A program made the position numbers and the translations under genes. From Pyropia yezoensis (lineage: Eukaryota > Rhodophyta > Bangiophyceae > Bangiales > Bangiaceae), in NCBI GenBank assembly GCA_009829735.1, contig CM020619.1:11460375-11524374 (forward strand): a DNA stretch of 64,000 nucleotides, read 5' to 3'. Of the stretch, positions 41,535 to 52,930 are shown piece by piece; the stretch's first letter is position 1, and every line of letters begins with the position of its first letter. Below the pieces are notes generated by a model. That model worked only from the letters and a program-made list of their open reading frames with translations, did not search any database and was not told where the DNA came from.

Positions 41535-42629
41535 CTAACAAGCAAATGCATTGACGAAGAAGCGTCGCTGGTGGAGGTCACGTGCATCAATCGGGTGCGT
41601 TGTCGGAAAGTCAATGAGGCCGTTCCGCACCACCCAATCGTCCCAGTCGAGCTCAACACAGAGCACCTTTGTGATGGCACTCAAATCAATGGCTTCAAGG
41701 TCTGCCTCAGTACAACCCTGCTGATGAACCCAACGCAGCCGGGTGCACCCATAGGCAGAAAAAGGGCAGTCCGGTACTGCAGTTGTTGCTTCTACGCGCT
41801 CGACGACCACAGTTCTGCGGACCGACCCGTTCAGGCTCACCACCAAGACACAGGCTCGTCCGTATCGCTCCGAGCCGTCGGACGCCCGGTAGTTCACCCA
41901 GTCAAACCATGGACGGCCCTTGAGATTGGCTGTCGCCCATGAAGTCGACCGACGTCCGTCCGCCTTCTGCGGCACCTCCTCCGAGAGCCACACACCGGAC
42001 TGCAAGACGACACAGTCAGATGCATCACATTGCAATGCGTCTCAGAGCTTGGGCAGGCTTAGATCAACCGCGAGGTTACCAGCTGAGCACGGCCTGCCGC
42101 GTGTCCTTACCCGCCTGCGCCGGTTGCCCTCCCGCCTGACTGCTTTCTGCTCCGCCCCCAAAGGCGAGATGAGGGTCGATATCTGCTCAGCCAACACCAT
42201 CTGTAGCGCTGCATGTCCGCGGTTCTTGTCGGTGAGCTGGAAGGCCCGCTTCACGTACTTGTGCAGCGCCTCGTTTGCGCCGGTGTTGCCGTCAATCACA
42301 CTCGCGCGCAACAAGAGCTCATCTTTGAGATGAGATACAGTGCGATGCACCTTGCTGGTGTTGGTCTCGCCAAACAGCTGGTAGAAGTCATTCTCGACCC
42401 ACTCTGAAAACCGCTCGCACAGGTCCTTGGCATCGCGCCACGTCTTCGCCCGCGGATCGAAGAAGTCCCTGAGCAGCGCCGCCAGCTCACAGATGCTCCA
42501 TGTCAATATCCCATGGAATCGACGACTGGGCGCACCACGCCTATACAAGCCTGCGACCGCAAAAGGCAGGAAATGCACAGCGTCGCGGTGCTCCTTGCCT
42601 TTCAGCGTGGCTTGCAACACACCCGGCAT
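41535..42629 (-). pseudogene. Element D: C-terminal part of tnp2-like transposase
   Basis: Two open stretches in one frame (42042-42629 and 41535-42035), separated by a TGA or a very small intron ending cttgcag near 42,000. The first has VENDFYQLFGETNTSKVHRT and TGANEALHKYVKRAFQLT. This resembles the 'TKvHrl.Hl...G....aNEa.HK..K..y..Tn' block of large tnp2/CACTA-related transposases (Transposase_21 group). The second has WFDWVNYRASDGSERYGR, CTRLRW and VLCVELDWDDW. This fits the C-terminal accessory domain of the same proteins. The N-terminal pieces lie at 42983-43847 and, beyond element B, at 53503-54820. Confidence 0.6.
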
Positions 42630-42982
42630 AGTGAAGTAGACGGGGGCTACAGAGGGGACTTGATGGGTGCGGCACGCGAAGCGGAACCGCTTGTCAGCGT
42701 GACGTATCGACTCAGTGTCTGTCCCATGGAGGAGAAGTCCCTGTCGCGCAGTTGCCTTCGCGTAGTTCTACACGCTCTTTGTCAGATCCCGACAGATACC
42801 AAGATCGATCACCTGGCGAACGAGACGACCAGGCCATAACAAGGAGTGTAATGCGGTGCGACGTCTGTCTCGTCACGTACATGATCAGTAATTGGCAAGA
42901 ACCTACAGGGAATGACAAACATACACGGTTATCTCGTACCGAAGACAGCAACATACAGCGACATACAATCAACAACAGCACG

Positions 42983-43847
42983 CTACCGACACAAACATAA
43001 ACGAAATGGTAAACGTACATGCAGGCGGTCGAATCCGAATATCTTGTAGAGCAGAAGACAGCCCAGACCCGCCCAAGCTGCCAGTGCAGGTACGATGCAG
43101 TGGAAACTATACTTCATCTCCATTGCATCAATCATGACACCCGCACCATAGGTCCCTCTCATTCGAGCTCCCTTGAGTTGCTTGCCCACCATCTTCAACA
43201 TGTTGCGCTGCTTGTGTGGCACACTCGGCCGACGACCACAGCTGCCTAAAGGAGCCATACAAGGTGTACAGCTGAAGGCCGTATCGTGCCTCATCATAAA
43301 CACAATGTCTCGTTCCTCAGGCTGATCACTGACATACAGTACAACGCGAGGCGATACAATGCCTTGCGTACCGTCCAGCGTGGTAACTGCAACGCCGAAG
43401 TGACTCGCACACATAAGGTCGCCAAAGGCCAGGTTGAGCGTGTGCTGCAACACCTGCGCACGCGCTGCAGCGGCGTTGGATGCCGAGCACTTCTGGAAGT
43501 CTGCCCACACCTGTGGAACATGTACCACAGTCACCCAAGCAGGCACACGCGACAACAAGTTCATAATCCTCATTCTTATCGGGTAAGCAGACACACCTGT
43601 GGAAAGGCATGGCGGTGACCAAATGTGCGGACACGATGTCAGTATGGTACACATCGTGCAACGCAACAAGATACAACAAAATGCAAGTCGATGCATCACC
43701 TCCACAATACAAGGCGACGCACATACGCATCAACGCAACGCTGACGAAGCGGTGGCGCCACATACTGCAGAATGAACCCAATGGTCGCCAAAGGTGGCAA
43801 GTGGCATGTCTTACCTCCAGAGGTGGTCACGACAGTACCGTCCGAGA
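42983..43847 (-). pseudogene. Element D: middle part of tnp2-like transposase, cut by element B
   Basis: Starting at the element B junction (43847) the frame runs DGTVVTTSGGKTCHLPPLAT. A probable intron follows (gtattgtg ... ttccacag, about 43,702-43,594). The next segment has VVHVPQVWADFQKCSASNAA and YVSDQPEERDIVF, then a Cys-rich stretch (SCTPCMAPLGSCG). 'Y-x-x-D-Q-P-E' followed by paired cysteines is typical of tnp2-like transposases. It ends near a possible donor at about 43,017 (gtacgt). Confidence 0.55.
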
Positions 43848-44419
43848 TGTTGTATAAAACTCGATCCTCTCAGACACGTGTCAATATCCCTCGGGGGAAA
43901 GGGACAGGTAACACAGAAAGGGGAACTACGAGAATGGTATGCCTGTTGCCTCACGTGCCTGCTCGCCGAGCAAACAGATGCGCACGGTAGTGCACACGGG
44001 GAAGAGGAAAGCAAACGCGCAGTTGTCTTTCTCCTGAGGGCGCGGGCCAAGGGCGCCTCGCTGTCCCTCTTAACGTGCATCTGGGGGAGCCTCGGCACGT
44101 TGGCCAGGTATCCCCCCCCATAACCCCGAGTGGCCCCGACCCGAGTCTAACCTCGTCAGGTCAGGGGCCACTATCACTACTAATTCTATTCCCACTCACT
44201 AATCTCACACTCAAATTCTCTCAAATCAAGTCCCTCACAAGTATGCAAAAACCCATCAGAAATCCTTCTCTCACGTGTGGATAGCGTAGTCCACCGCATC
44301 CCAGTGCCGGGCACGGGCCACGGCCGCCAACCATCACCACACGGCGGGCGTGTTCTGGCACCTGGTGCCCTCTGGTTGTAGTCCCGGGTCGGCGCCAAGT
44401 CGGGGCCAGGGATGCTACA
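43848..44419 (-). repeat. Element B 3' LTR
   Basis: 572 bp, nearly identical to 52931-53502. Its ends are TGT.. and ..ACA. A purine-rich tract (agggagggagcta in element orientation, 44420-44432) adjoins it as the likely polypurine tract. Confidence 0.93.
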
Positions 44420-44606
44420 TAGCTCCCTCCCTAGTCCGGCACGTCTTCGGGCCGAACCAGGTGCCACCGTGCACAGCCACGAGCACGTCCACACCGGTGC
44501 CGAGGTCGAGCGTCTTCACCCCGGTCACGATCACCTGCTCCGATTCTGTCCCCCCCCCCTTCTCCTTCACCTCGGCCCTCTCGTTCCCCCCCGGATTCTG
44601 GACGTC

Positions 44607-46724
44607 ATGTCCAGTTCCGAGATCCAAGCTGGGCCCGTGGTTCCGGCGGCGAATGTTGCGGAAGAGAACTCGGGTAGTCGCGCCCCTCTCCTGCCTCCGG
44701 TTCCTCGAGTGTCGGTGCCGGCGCCGGTCGCCACGGCGGGGACGGATCGGGTTCCTTCGGCTTCTGCGGTGCACCCGGTCGAGACCCCCCCGGTGGGTCT
44801 CCCGGAGATGCTCCTTGGGCAGGATCCTCTGGCGGGCCGGCGCTACTCCACGGTGGTTGGCAACGCCAGCGCGGCCACGTGCCAACAGGACTGCTTGAAC
44901 ATCTGGCGCAAGGAACTCCAGCGCGGAGTCTTGACTGGGATGGATAAGACTCGTCTTCATACGGCAGACCAGATGCGCCTGGCACAAGACCGCTCCCAGA
45001 GCTTCTCGGGTTCTTCTTGGGTTGCTCGTCTGGAGGATCTGCCCTTCGCGCTGGTGCTGGATCTACCCTTGACCGAGCGTCGTGTATCCGCGTCCGTTCT
45101 CCGGTGGCCAGAGGAGGAAGGGTACGTCCACCGGGCACTTAAGGTCTGGGACGAGGCGCTCAAGGGGTCGGGGAGCCTGAACTGCGATCCCCGTCCGAGC
45201 ATGGTCGCTCTGGAGCTGCCTTTCCTGACTCGGAAATACTCCAAGTTGTCGCCAGCACGAGAGCAGGGTGAGCGACGCGGGCGTCAGCGTGACTTCCTCG
45301 TGAGCTGCAACCACCAGGAGTTCTGGAAGCTAAACAAGGCTAACCGGGCGGCGTACTACCCCAAGGTCATCCCGCAGCAGCAGGAAATCGAGATCATGGT
45401 CGGGTTTGCTCCATCCAGCATCTTTTTCACCTGGTACTTCTTGGACGCCTTGACTCAGGCGTCGATCAAGGGCTTCTTCCACTCGATCCCGTACATGATG
45501 TACACCTCCGAGATGACGGTCTTGGCGGCCAATCACTGGCTCCACGAGGTCTTGGTGTCCAACCGGCTTTGGCTTCTCCCCGACCTCCTGATGATCTGGA
45601 TTGTCGACAAGTTGACCGTCGACTTCCTGTGCAGCCAGGATGAGGAGTACAAGGAGCTCTTCCAGGCGATGATTGACTTCCGGCGTCGGCTGCCGGTGCA
45701 TGACCGGAGCTTCTTGAACGCGATCGCCGACCAGAACAGTCCGCGTCGGGATGGCTCCGGTTGGGTGCAGGTGGTCTACCAGTCTTCTCCGGTCAAGGTG
45801 CAGCTAGCGACACCGCTTCCGGGGTGGCCGCAGCTAGGCAGCTTTCCTGTTCCGGTCGCTCTCGATCTTCTGCCAACTGGGCTGCCGGTGCAACAGTCAG
45901 GGTGGGCCGCGGCGGTCGGTCGGGCGTCTGCGGCGGCTCCACTTGCTCCTGCTGCACCTGTCGTCCCGGTGGCTTCGCCTGAACCGTCGCCGGCGCGTCT
46001 GCGTCCTGCTCCGCTTGTGCTGGTGCTTCAAGCTCCTCCGGCACCGCGCTTGTCTGCCGCGAGTCTGGGGGTGGCTGTGCGGTCACCGACTACTCCGGCC
46101 GTTCCGCCTCGGACGCCTTCTTCAAACGTCGGCGGCCCTGTGCCTCCGCTGGAGTTGGGGACTCCGGTTTCTGGGGCTGTTGTGGACCGTCCGGTAGTGG
46201 CATCCTCGGGGCGGTTCGAGATCTCGGCGCCGACTCTGCGCCTTACCCGCTTCCGGGTGCCTGACTGGTACCTGAACCAAGGTGGCCCGACATGCGACCA
46301 GTACGACGTCGGTATGATTGAAGACCAGCTGGGTCGTCTTCCGGTGCAGGTTGAAGGCGTCGGGTCTTCCCTGGTGCTGGGTACTTACGCCAGCGTCTTG
46401 AACAACGTGGTTGACCGGGTTTTTGCTTGCGCGGACAGCGGCCAGATGTCGGACAGCCCGGTGGTTGGCGAACTTCTGGCGACTTTGACGCGGCATGGCT
46501 TGGCCCAACAGTGGTCAGAGACCTTCACTGGCTTCCAGGGGCGCCGGCAGGCATACCTGGATGAGCGGGAGCGCCCGGCGACTACCGGTACTACTCCGAT
46601 GGCGTCATACCGGGATGCACCGCGCCCACCGCACTACGTCATCCTGGCTTCCTCCGGTTCCCGTCGTGCCGCGGAGGCAGCGCTGGAGGACGCTCCCGCG
46701 GCACAGCGTCCGCGCCGGGAGTAG
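44607..46724 (+). CDS. Element B antisense accessory ORF (intact)
   Basis: An uninterrupted 705-aa ORF on the strand opposite to gag-pol, between the 3' LTR and integrase. The start is the ATG in gacgtcATGT. The N-terminus (about 60 aa) is Pro/Ala-rich. A globular region of about 350 aa includes the motif LV[ST]x4EFx5Ax4YYPK (45,294-45,365), also found in element A. Next are aromatic, hydrophobic helices (SSIFFTWYFLDALT; AANHWLHEVLV; RLWLLPDLLMIWIVDKLT). A Pro/Val/Ala linker and a final charged domain (about 46,220-46,724) complete it. No zinc finger, protease or envelope signature was recognised. Being open over 2.1 kb, at a codon usage unlike chance, it is probably functional or recently so. 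Confidence 0.8.
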   Translation: MSSSEIQAGPVVPAANVAEENSGSRAPLLPPVPRVSVPAPVATAGTDRVPSASAVHPVETPPVGLPEMLLGQDPLAGRRYSTVVGNASAATCQQDCLNIWRKELQRGVLTGMDKTRLHTADQMRLAQDRSQSFSGSSWVARLEDLPFALVLDLPLTERRVSASVLRWPEEEGYVHRALKVWDEALKGSGSLNCDPRPSMVALELPFLTRKYSKLSPAREQGERRGRQRDFLVSCNHQEFWKLNKANRAAYYPKVIPQQQEIEIMVGFAPSSIFFTWYFLDALTQASIKGFFHSIPYMMYTSEMTVLAANHWLHEVLVSNRLWLLPDLLMIWIVDKLTVDFLCSQDEEYKELFQAMIDFRRRLPVHDRSFLNAIADQNSPRRDGSGWVQVVYQSSPVKVQLATPLPGWPQLGSFPVPVALDLLPTGLPVQQSGWAAAVGRASAAAPLAPAAPVVPVASPEPSPARLRPAPLVLVLQAPPAPRLSAASLGVAVRSPTTPAVPPRTPSSNVGGPVPPLELGTPVSGAVVDRPVVASSGRFEISAPTLRLTRFRVPDWYLNQGGPTCDQYDVGMIEDQLGRLPVQVEGVGSSLVLGTYASVLNNVVDRVFACADSGQMSDSPVVGELLATLTRHGLAQQWSETFTGFQGRRQAYLDERERPATTGTTPMASYRDAPRPPHYVILASSGSRRAAEAALEDAPAAQRPRRE

Positions 46725-46869
46725 TACTTGGAGGCAATGAGGGTGAGAGTCTTGGGAGAAGCGGGGCGGGAAGAGGCGGAGAGAAGGGTTGCTCGAGCGG
46801 GTGCTTGTTTTTCTTGATTGTTCCGTGCTTGCATTGTGTGTTTTCCTTGATACACCTGTTCCCTTCTTC

Positions 46870-49800
46870 TCAATCCTCTTGTTCCGCGTCCGTAGCGGGT
46901 GAGCTCGTCTCGTCCCGAGGGTCTTGATCAGCCCAGTCCTCCTGGTTCTCCTCTGAGTCCGATTCCAGGACCTTGCCGGCTCTGGCCACCGGAGTGCCCT
47001 CAATCCCGTTCCGTCGCGTGTAGGCGCAGACGTCCGCGATGGGTAACCGGTTCGAGGGTTCCCAGGTATCATCTGCCGGGTTAAAACCGAACCAGCGTAC
47101 TCGCAGGTACAAGCGCCCATCTCTCCAGGCATGGTCGACAAACTTGACATAGACATATTCCCGGCCTTCTTCTTGGGATAGCCAGGGTACTGCGGCCCGC
47201 TTGCGCCGGGTCAAGTCCCGTTTGCTTGGCGGTGGAGCTCGGGTGACATGGTCGCTGCTCACCCGGTATGGGGAGCCATCCACGTCTAGAAGGAAGGTCC
47301 AGCCATCCGTATTCAGGATCTCATAAGGTCCATCCGTCTTAGAGTCCAGCTTCCCCCGGGTCTTGCGATGGTTGTCCACAAAAACCCAGTCGCCACCCCC
47401 CAGTTCCTTGTTCTTTTCTCGGACTCCCTTGTCATAGTCCCGCTTGTATCGCTCCTGGGTCTTTGAGATTGACTCCTTGACTCTAGGGAGCAGGAGCTTC
47501 AGTTGTTCCAGGAACTCATCCTTGGCCTTGGGACCTGACTTCAATGCAGGCTGGAGACCGTCTGGTATTCTCTTCAGGGAGAAGTTGGTCAGCCGCCTTG
47601 GGGTGACAAAGTCGAGTGGAGCGACCCCCGTTGTCCGGTGAACTCGGGAGTTGTAGGCTAGAGTGAGGACAGCCAGGAGCTCATCCCAGTCTTCTTGGTG
47701 CTCCTCCACGTAGTGCCGTAGCATATCCACTAGGGTCCGGTTGAATCGTTCCACCTGGCCGTTCGTTTGCGGGTGGTACGTCGTGGTGAACAAGTTTTTG
47801 ATGCCCATCAGGTCACAGACTCCTTGGAAGAACAGGGATGCAAACTGGGGGCCATTGTCTGATAAGACGGAGTCTGGAGGGCCGTATGCAGCTATCCAGA
47901 ACTCGCAGAAGGCTGACGTGACATCCAGAGCCGTGATGGTTCTCAGCGGAATTGCTCGAGTGAACTTGGAGAACCGGTCACAAATGATGAGCAGGTATAT
48001 GTTGCCACTGGATGTCTCAAGTAGGGGCCCCAGGATGTCCATGTTTAAGCTTGCAAAGGGTTCCGCCGCAGGAAACAGGCGGAGCTTAGAAGTCTTTTTC
48101 CTCTGGGACAACCGGTTCCTTGCACAGGAGATACAAGCCTCTAGACACTTGTGGACGTCACTTGCCATGGGTTCCCAGTAGTAGTGTCGTCGCATTGAGG
48201 CATACATCCGGTCGATGCCAGGGTGTCCGGCCTGGGGAGACGAGAGCTCCAGGCGAAGGATATCAGCCCGTAGACTCCGGGGTACTTAAACTTGAGTTGC
48301 CTCATCGAAGGGTGACACCCGTGCCAGGAGTCCGTCTGTAGACTCGGAGAAGCGACTGTTCCGGTTCACGTCCATTTGGTGGCGAAGCTCCAAGCATTGA
48401 GGATCCGTCAGTTGTGCCTCCAGCATCCGGTGAATGGTCACCGGTTGATGAGCTTCAGGTGTCTCATACAGGGGAGCATGCCAGCCACGTCCAACATTCG
48501 GGAGGATGAAGCAAGGTATTTCCTCCGGGATAGGACCGGTGTCGGCTGCAGGAGTCTCCAGCCGGGACATGGTGTCGGCGCAGTGGTGCTCCCTCCCTGC
48601 TCTGGTGCACACCTTGTACTTGAATTCCGAAAGGCGTAAGCGCCACCGGGCGACCCTTCCTTGGCTGCTGTCCATACATAGCAACCACTTTAGGCTGGCG
48701 AGGTCCGTCCGGATGAGGAACTCTTGTCCTTCAAGATATGGACGTAACAGGAAGCAAGCCCACACGACCGCCAAGCACTCGCGCTCCGTCGTGGAATAAT
48801 TCTTCTCGGCTGAAGTCAGGACGCGACTGTAGTAGCCTATCGGGAGGAAGTGCCCATCAGGTTGCTGCTGGAGTAGTGAGCACCCCACCTGGACGCCACA
48901 GGCATCAGTCTCCAGAACAAGCTGGCCCTCCCGCTTGGGTAACGCCAGTACTGGAGTGGTGGTCAGGCGCTTCTTGAGCTCTTCGAAGGCCGCGGTCCGC
49001 TTCTCGTCGAACACCGGGAGTTGTGCGGGAAGCTTCTTACTGGTGAGCTTGGTCAATGGCCGGGCCATCAGAGCATAGTCCCATACGAACCGGCGGTAGA
49101 TGTTGCACATACCCAGGAAGCTCTTGAGTTCCGTCTGGGTTTTAGGTTGCCGTGCATGCCGGAGGGCCTTGATGTTCTTCTCATTGACTCGGAGCTCCCC
49201 CGGACTCAGCACGTGCCCCAGGTACTCCACCTCAGTCTCAAACAGGTGACACTTCTCGGCCTTGAGGGTAACTCCAGCCTTGGACAGGAGGGCCAGGACC
49301 TCTCGAAGGTGCTCCAGGTGTTCAGTTGGGGTCTTGGAGAAAACTATAATGTCGTCCAGGTAGACCAAACATGTTCTCCACCTTAGCCCCGACAGGATGA
49401 TGTCGATAGCTCTCTGGAAGGTCGCCGGGGCATTGGTGAGACCAAAAGGGAGACGCTTGCACCGGAATAGTCCCAGGTGGCACGGGAAGGTGGTTTTGTC
49501 CTTGTCCTCGTCAGCCAGGGGGATCTGCCAGTAACCGGCATTACAATCCAGCGTCGAGAAGAGGGTGGCATCACCAAGAAAGTCGATGCAATCATCCATC
49601 CGGGGTATCGGGTATACATCCTTGACAGTCATCTCGTTCAGGCGCCTGTAGTCAACGCAGAAACGGAAGCGACCACCAGGTTTCGGGACGACTACCACCG
49701 GGAAGGCCCACTCGCCATCAGACGGCTCGATAACATCCATCTTGAGCATCTTGTTAACCTGCTTCTCAATCTCATCCCGGCGATGAGGTCCAGCTCGGTA

Positions 49801-50966
49801 TGGTTGCAGGTGTACTGGCTTAGCTTCCGGCTTGAGTTGAATCCGGTGTAGAGTGGCGTCCATCTTGCCCAGCTCTCCCGACCACAGGTGCCGATATTCC
49901 TGGAGAAGCTTCTCCAGTGCCTCCTTCAAGTCGGGAGGGACATTTTCTTGTTTGACCTTCGGCATCCCGGGTGGTGCTTGTTCGGGCTTCGGAGTAGCGC
50001 TGCCAGCCTGCTCTTGTTTCGGAGGTACGTCTAAGGCCGTCAAGTTGGATGCCAGCTCTTGTTTCAGGTTCAAGAGGTCTTCCTTGCTCATAGCACGGGC
50101 GGACCCCCGGTAAAGCTCTGCTGTACCAACTCGGGTGCCCTTGGCGAGGGTTATTGGCTTCCGGCTCACGTTGACGATCTGCACCGAGAACGGGGTGTGC
50201 CTTTCTACCTTCTTGTGATGTCCGTGGGCCAAGTATACCCGGTGTTTCGCCAGAAATTCCTTACGTCCGTAGATCAGGCATTGACCCGCAATCCGGGTCG
50301 TTACTTGAACCTTGGTCTCCGAGCGAGGAGGTAGGAGCACCGGTTTGGAGAGAGTCAAGGTAGAGGGTGGGATGCGTTTTCTCTTGTTCTTGGCTACACG
50401 AACCTTGGCGTCCAGATGCTCCAATACCAGTGACACAAACCCATGGTTGAACTGCACCTTCCCTTCTCCCGGTAGAATGCTCTTGACATGCTGCTTCTGG
50501 AAGTCCCAGCCTAGGTTGAGGGGGACTGATAGTGTCTTGACTACTAGAAAGGGAAAAAGCATTGGTTCATTATTGACATAGATGGCGACGGGAAGGCGGC
50601 CCAGCGGTCGTAGGGTTTGACCTGATGCGTCGACAATGTGGGTTTTGGTAGGCGCTCTCCAGGCATGTCGACGCCAGCCCGGAGGTAACAGGTTCTCAGT
50701 GATGACGCTTGGTCCGGCTCCCGTGTCAACCACCGGCGTAACAGCTTGGGGGAGGCTATCCCCCACACGCATACGAGCATTAATCTTGAGGTTTTCCTTT
50801 CGCAGGACGAGCAAGGTCCCCTTGAACAAACAGGGTGTCCAGGCGGCTACCAGTTGAGCAGGTAACTGCCGTCCTTTCTCCCGGCACGCAAGGGGAGAAC
50901 GGGTAGAAGTACCCTGCCGTTGGAGGTTCGGGAAGACACTTGGGGAGAGCGCCTGCCCTACTCGTT
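46870..50966 (-). pseudogene. pol: Element B pol: protease, RT, RNase H, integrase, chromodomain; one in-frame stop
   Basis: The frame is open from the gag overlap (about 50,966) to 46,870 except for TAA at 48286-48288, just before the integrase zinc finger. Protease: VVDTGAGPSVI (near 50,725). RT: DCNAGYWQIPL, FGLTNAPATFQRA and YLDDIIVFSK (near 49,355). RNase H: LETDACGVQVG and FLIRTDLASLKWLL. Integrase: H-H-C-C finger (AGHPGIDRMY ... CISCARNRL), then DILG, SDNGPQF and GQVERFNRT. The chromodomain (LRVRWFGFNPADDTWEPSNR) is at about 47,030-47,150. No ATG opens the frame at the gag junction, so it is expected to be translated by frameshifting. Confidence 0.92.
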
Positions 50967-52718
50967 TCCCGGATCCGAGGAGCCCTTAGAGGACTCGGTC
51001 TCCAGGTCAAAGTCAGTAGGAGCTTCCCTTGCCAGAGCCTCCGTGATGCTCTGTAGGGTTGCCACTCGGATTGCGTGTACCTGTGCCTTGTCCATCTTGG
51101 AGGGTGCTCGCCGGTCAGCCCAGTTGACCGCCCTTGCAAATACCAGTCCTTGACGCTTGAGCTTCTCCTGGAGATCCTTGGGAATGGTCGGGCACTGGTA
51201 GGACGTGTGGTCCTCCTTCTGGCACAGCCAGCAAGACCGAGACCGCTGGTTCTGGACCTGCTTGGGGGCGACCAGTGAAGGTTGTTCCTTAGAAACGAAG
51301 CCGCCCCACTTGTCCCCTGATCCCACGGATGAGGCCTCGCCAACTGCGAGTACCGGTACAGGGCTATCACCTCCCTTATACTTGTCGGGTCCGGGACGAA
51401 CTCGCGACAACGGCTTGGGAGTTGATACCATGGGAGCTTGGAGGGCCTTGGCTTGCCGGTACTTGCCCTGGGTGTAGGCCATCAACTGCTGGAAGGTATG
51501 TTCTTGATGTTCCTGGTTGTAGTTCTCCGCATCCACTTGAAGATATTCAGGAAGCCCTTCCGAAAAAATCATCTTGAGCCTGTCCTCAGGGTAGACGTTG
51601 CCACAAGCCTCGCTCATCTCCCGGACACGACGGGCGAAGGCCTCTGGAGTCTCTTGTATTTCCATGGTTGCCCGGTTCATCCTGCCGACTGCTTTCCGCA
51701 GGGAGTCCGCGTCAGCGTAGTTCGACAGGAGCCAGTTGACCGCCTCCGGATAACTCCCAACGGTACGCCCGACAATGTGTCCGGCAGAGTCTGGTAGAAC
51801 CTGTGCAAACCGCTGTTCCGCTTCTCCGGTCATGAAGTCAACAAGGAGGTAGAGAGCCTTGCCCACGGACACATCGTTGTCATTACATGCCTTGACAAAC
51901 CGGCGCAGGAAGGCAAAGATAAGCGCCGGTTTCTTCCCGGAAAACTTATGATGTCCCCCGAGGCTCGGCTGCATTCGCCGGTTCAGGGATGCCATCTTCT
52001 TGGCCATCTTCCGGGTGTAACCTTGGTCTTGGTTCTCCAGCCGGTAGTTACCCCAATACGTGACCTTGTTCAGGGCGGCGTCTCCCACTTGGTGGGCAGG
52101 GAAGTCAAACTTGACTAGCCTGCGCCGGGTGGGACCGGGAGATGCATCCCAGTCATATCCCTCCTCAGAGCTGGAGGAACTGGTCTCGCTGGTGCTAGAG
52201 CGACGGCGACGACGCCGACGCCTCCGGCTGCTCCGGTTACCGGTCTTAGAGCTCCCCGCCCCATAGGATGCAAGGGGAGGAAAAGCTTGGCCGGTCCCGG
52301 GAGTCGAGGTCTCAGGGAGACCCGTGGAACCAGTCACAGCGGTGCCTCTGGCACTGCTAGTGCCCACAGGAAGAGGTGTATACACCCAGCTGCCATGTGT
52401 GGGTCCAGGAGTAAACACACCAGGGGCTATCCCTGGAGGTTGAGGAATAGAACCGACAGGAGGGAGACGTCTGCTGCGAGCGGACTCAAACACCGTTGAC
52501 CCCGGGGTGGCTCCCACAGGAGGAACAGCCGGAGGAACGGGAGCAGGAGGTGCTTGGCCACCTGTAGACTCCAGTCCGCTACCGGATGACACACCCAGGT
52601 CTGCTTCACCCGTAGGGAGAACGCCGGGTTGGGCACCGTCCCCCGCGGTGACCAGGGATGCGTCAAGGGACGCCGGGTCTACCCCTTCGGGCACCGTCGT
52701 GCCAGGGAGGGTAGTCAT
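50958..52718 (-). CDS. gag: Element B gag
   Basis: The ATG at 52718 starts MTTLPGTTVPEG. The frame is intact for 586 aa to TAG at 50958-50960. The N-terminus is Pro/Gly/Thr-rich. A basic run (RRRRRRRRR) with Ser-rich flanks follows. The capsid-like domain includes KKPALIFAFLRRFVKACNDN, comparable to VFEFLRRFTKACDDN of element A. Near the end is a CCHC knuckle (CWLCQKEDHTSYQC). Confidence 0.88.
   Translation of the reverse strand: MTTLPGTTVPEGVDPASLDASLVTAGDGAQPGVLPTGEADLGVSSGSGLESTGGQAPPAPVPPAVPPVGATPGSTVFESARSRRLPPVGSIPQPPGIAPGVFTPGPTHGSWVYTPLPVGTSSARGTAVTGSTGLPETSTPGTGQAFPPLASYGAGSSKTGNRSSRRRRRRRRRSSTSETSSSSSEEGYDWDASPGPTRRRLVKFDFPAHQVGDAALNKVTYWGNYRLENQDQGYTRKMAKKMASLNRRMQPSLGGHHKFSGKKPALIFAFLRRFVKACNDNDVSVGKALYLLVDFMTGEAEQRFAQVLPDSAGHIVGRTVGSYPEAVNWLLSNYADADSLRKAVGRMNRATMEIQETPEAFARRVREMSEACGNVYPEDRLKMIFSEGLPEYLQVDAENYNQEHQEHTFQQLMAYTQGKYRQAKALQAPMVSTPKPLSRVRPGPDKYKGGDSPVPVLAVGEASSVGSGDKWGGFVSKEQPSLVAPKQVQNQRSRSCWLCQKEDHTSYQCPTIPKDLQEKLKRQGLVFARAVNWADRRAPSKMDKAQVHAIRVATLQSITEALAREAPTDFDLETESSKGSSDPGNE
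50964..50970 (-). promoter_or_regulatory. Programmed -1 frameshift heptamer, element B
   Basis: G_GGA_AAC in the gag frame, two codons before the gag TAG. Slipping -1 leads directly into the pol frame, which has no ATG of its own here. Confidence 0.78.
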
Positions 52719-52909
52719 GTTGGTCTCTTGACAGCCACAGTCCAGTTGCCTGCGTGTCCAAAGATCGCAAGACCACAAGAGAGGGGTAGGAGAGCCAGGA
52801 ATGGGACTCCCGTGAACGGGTGCATATAATTCCAAAACCACAGAAAAAGACAGAACAGGAACAACCCAACCGCTGCTCCCGAATGTCTCTTCTCGAACAC
52901 TCCGATAGT

Positions 52910-52926
52910 CCCCTGCTGCTCCACCA
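52910..52926 (-). other. Element B primer-binding site
   Basis: TGGTGGAGCAGCAGGGG, four bases after the 5' LTR. It is identical to the element A and C sites although the LTRs are unrelated. Confidence 0.75.
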
Positions 52927-52930
52927 AATA

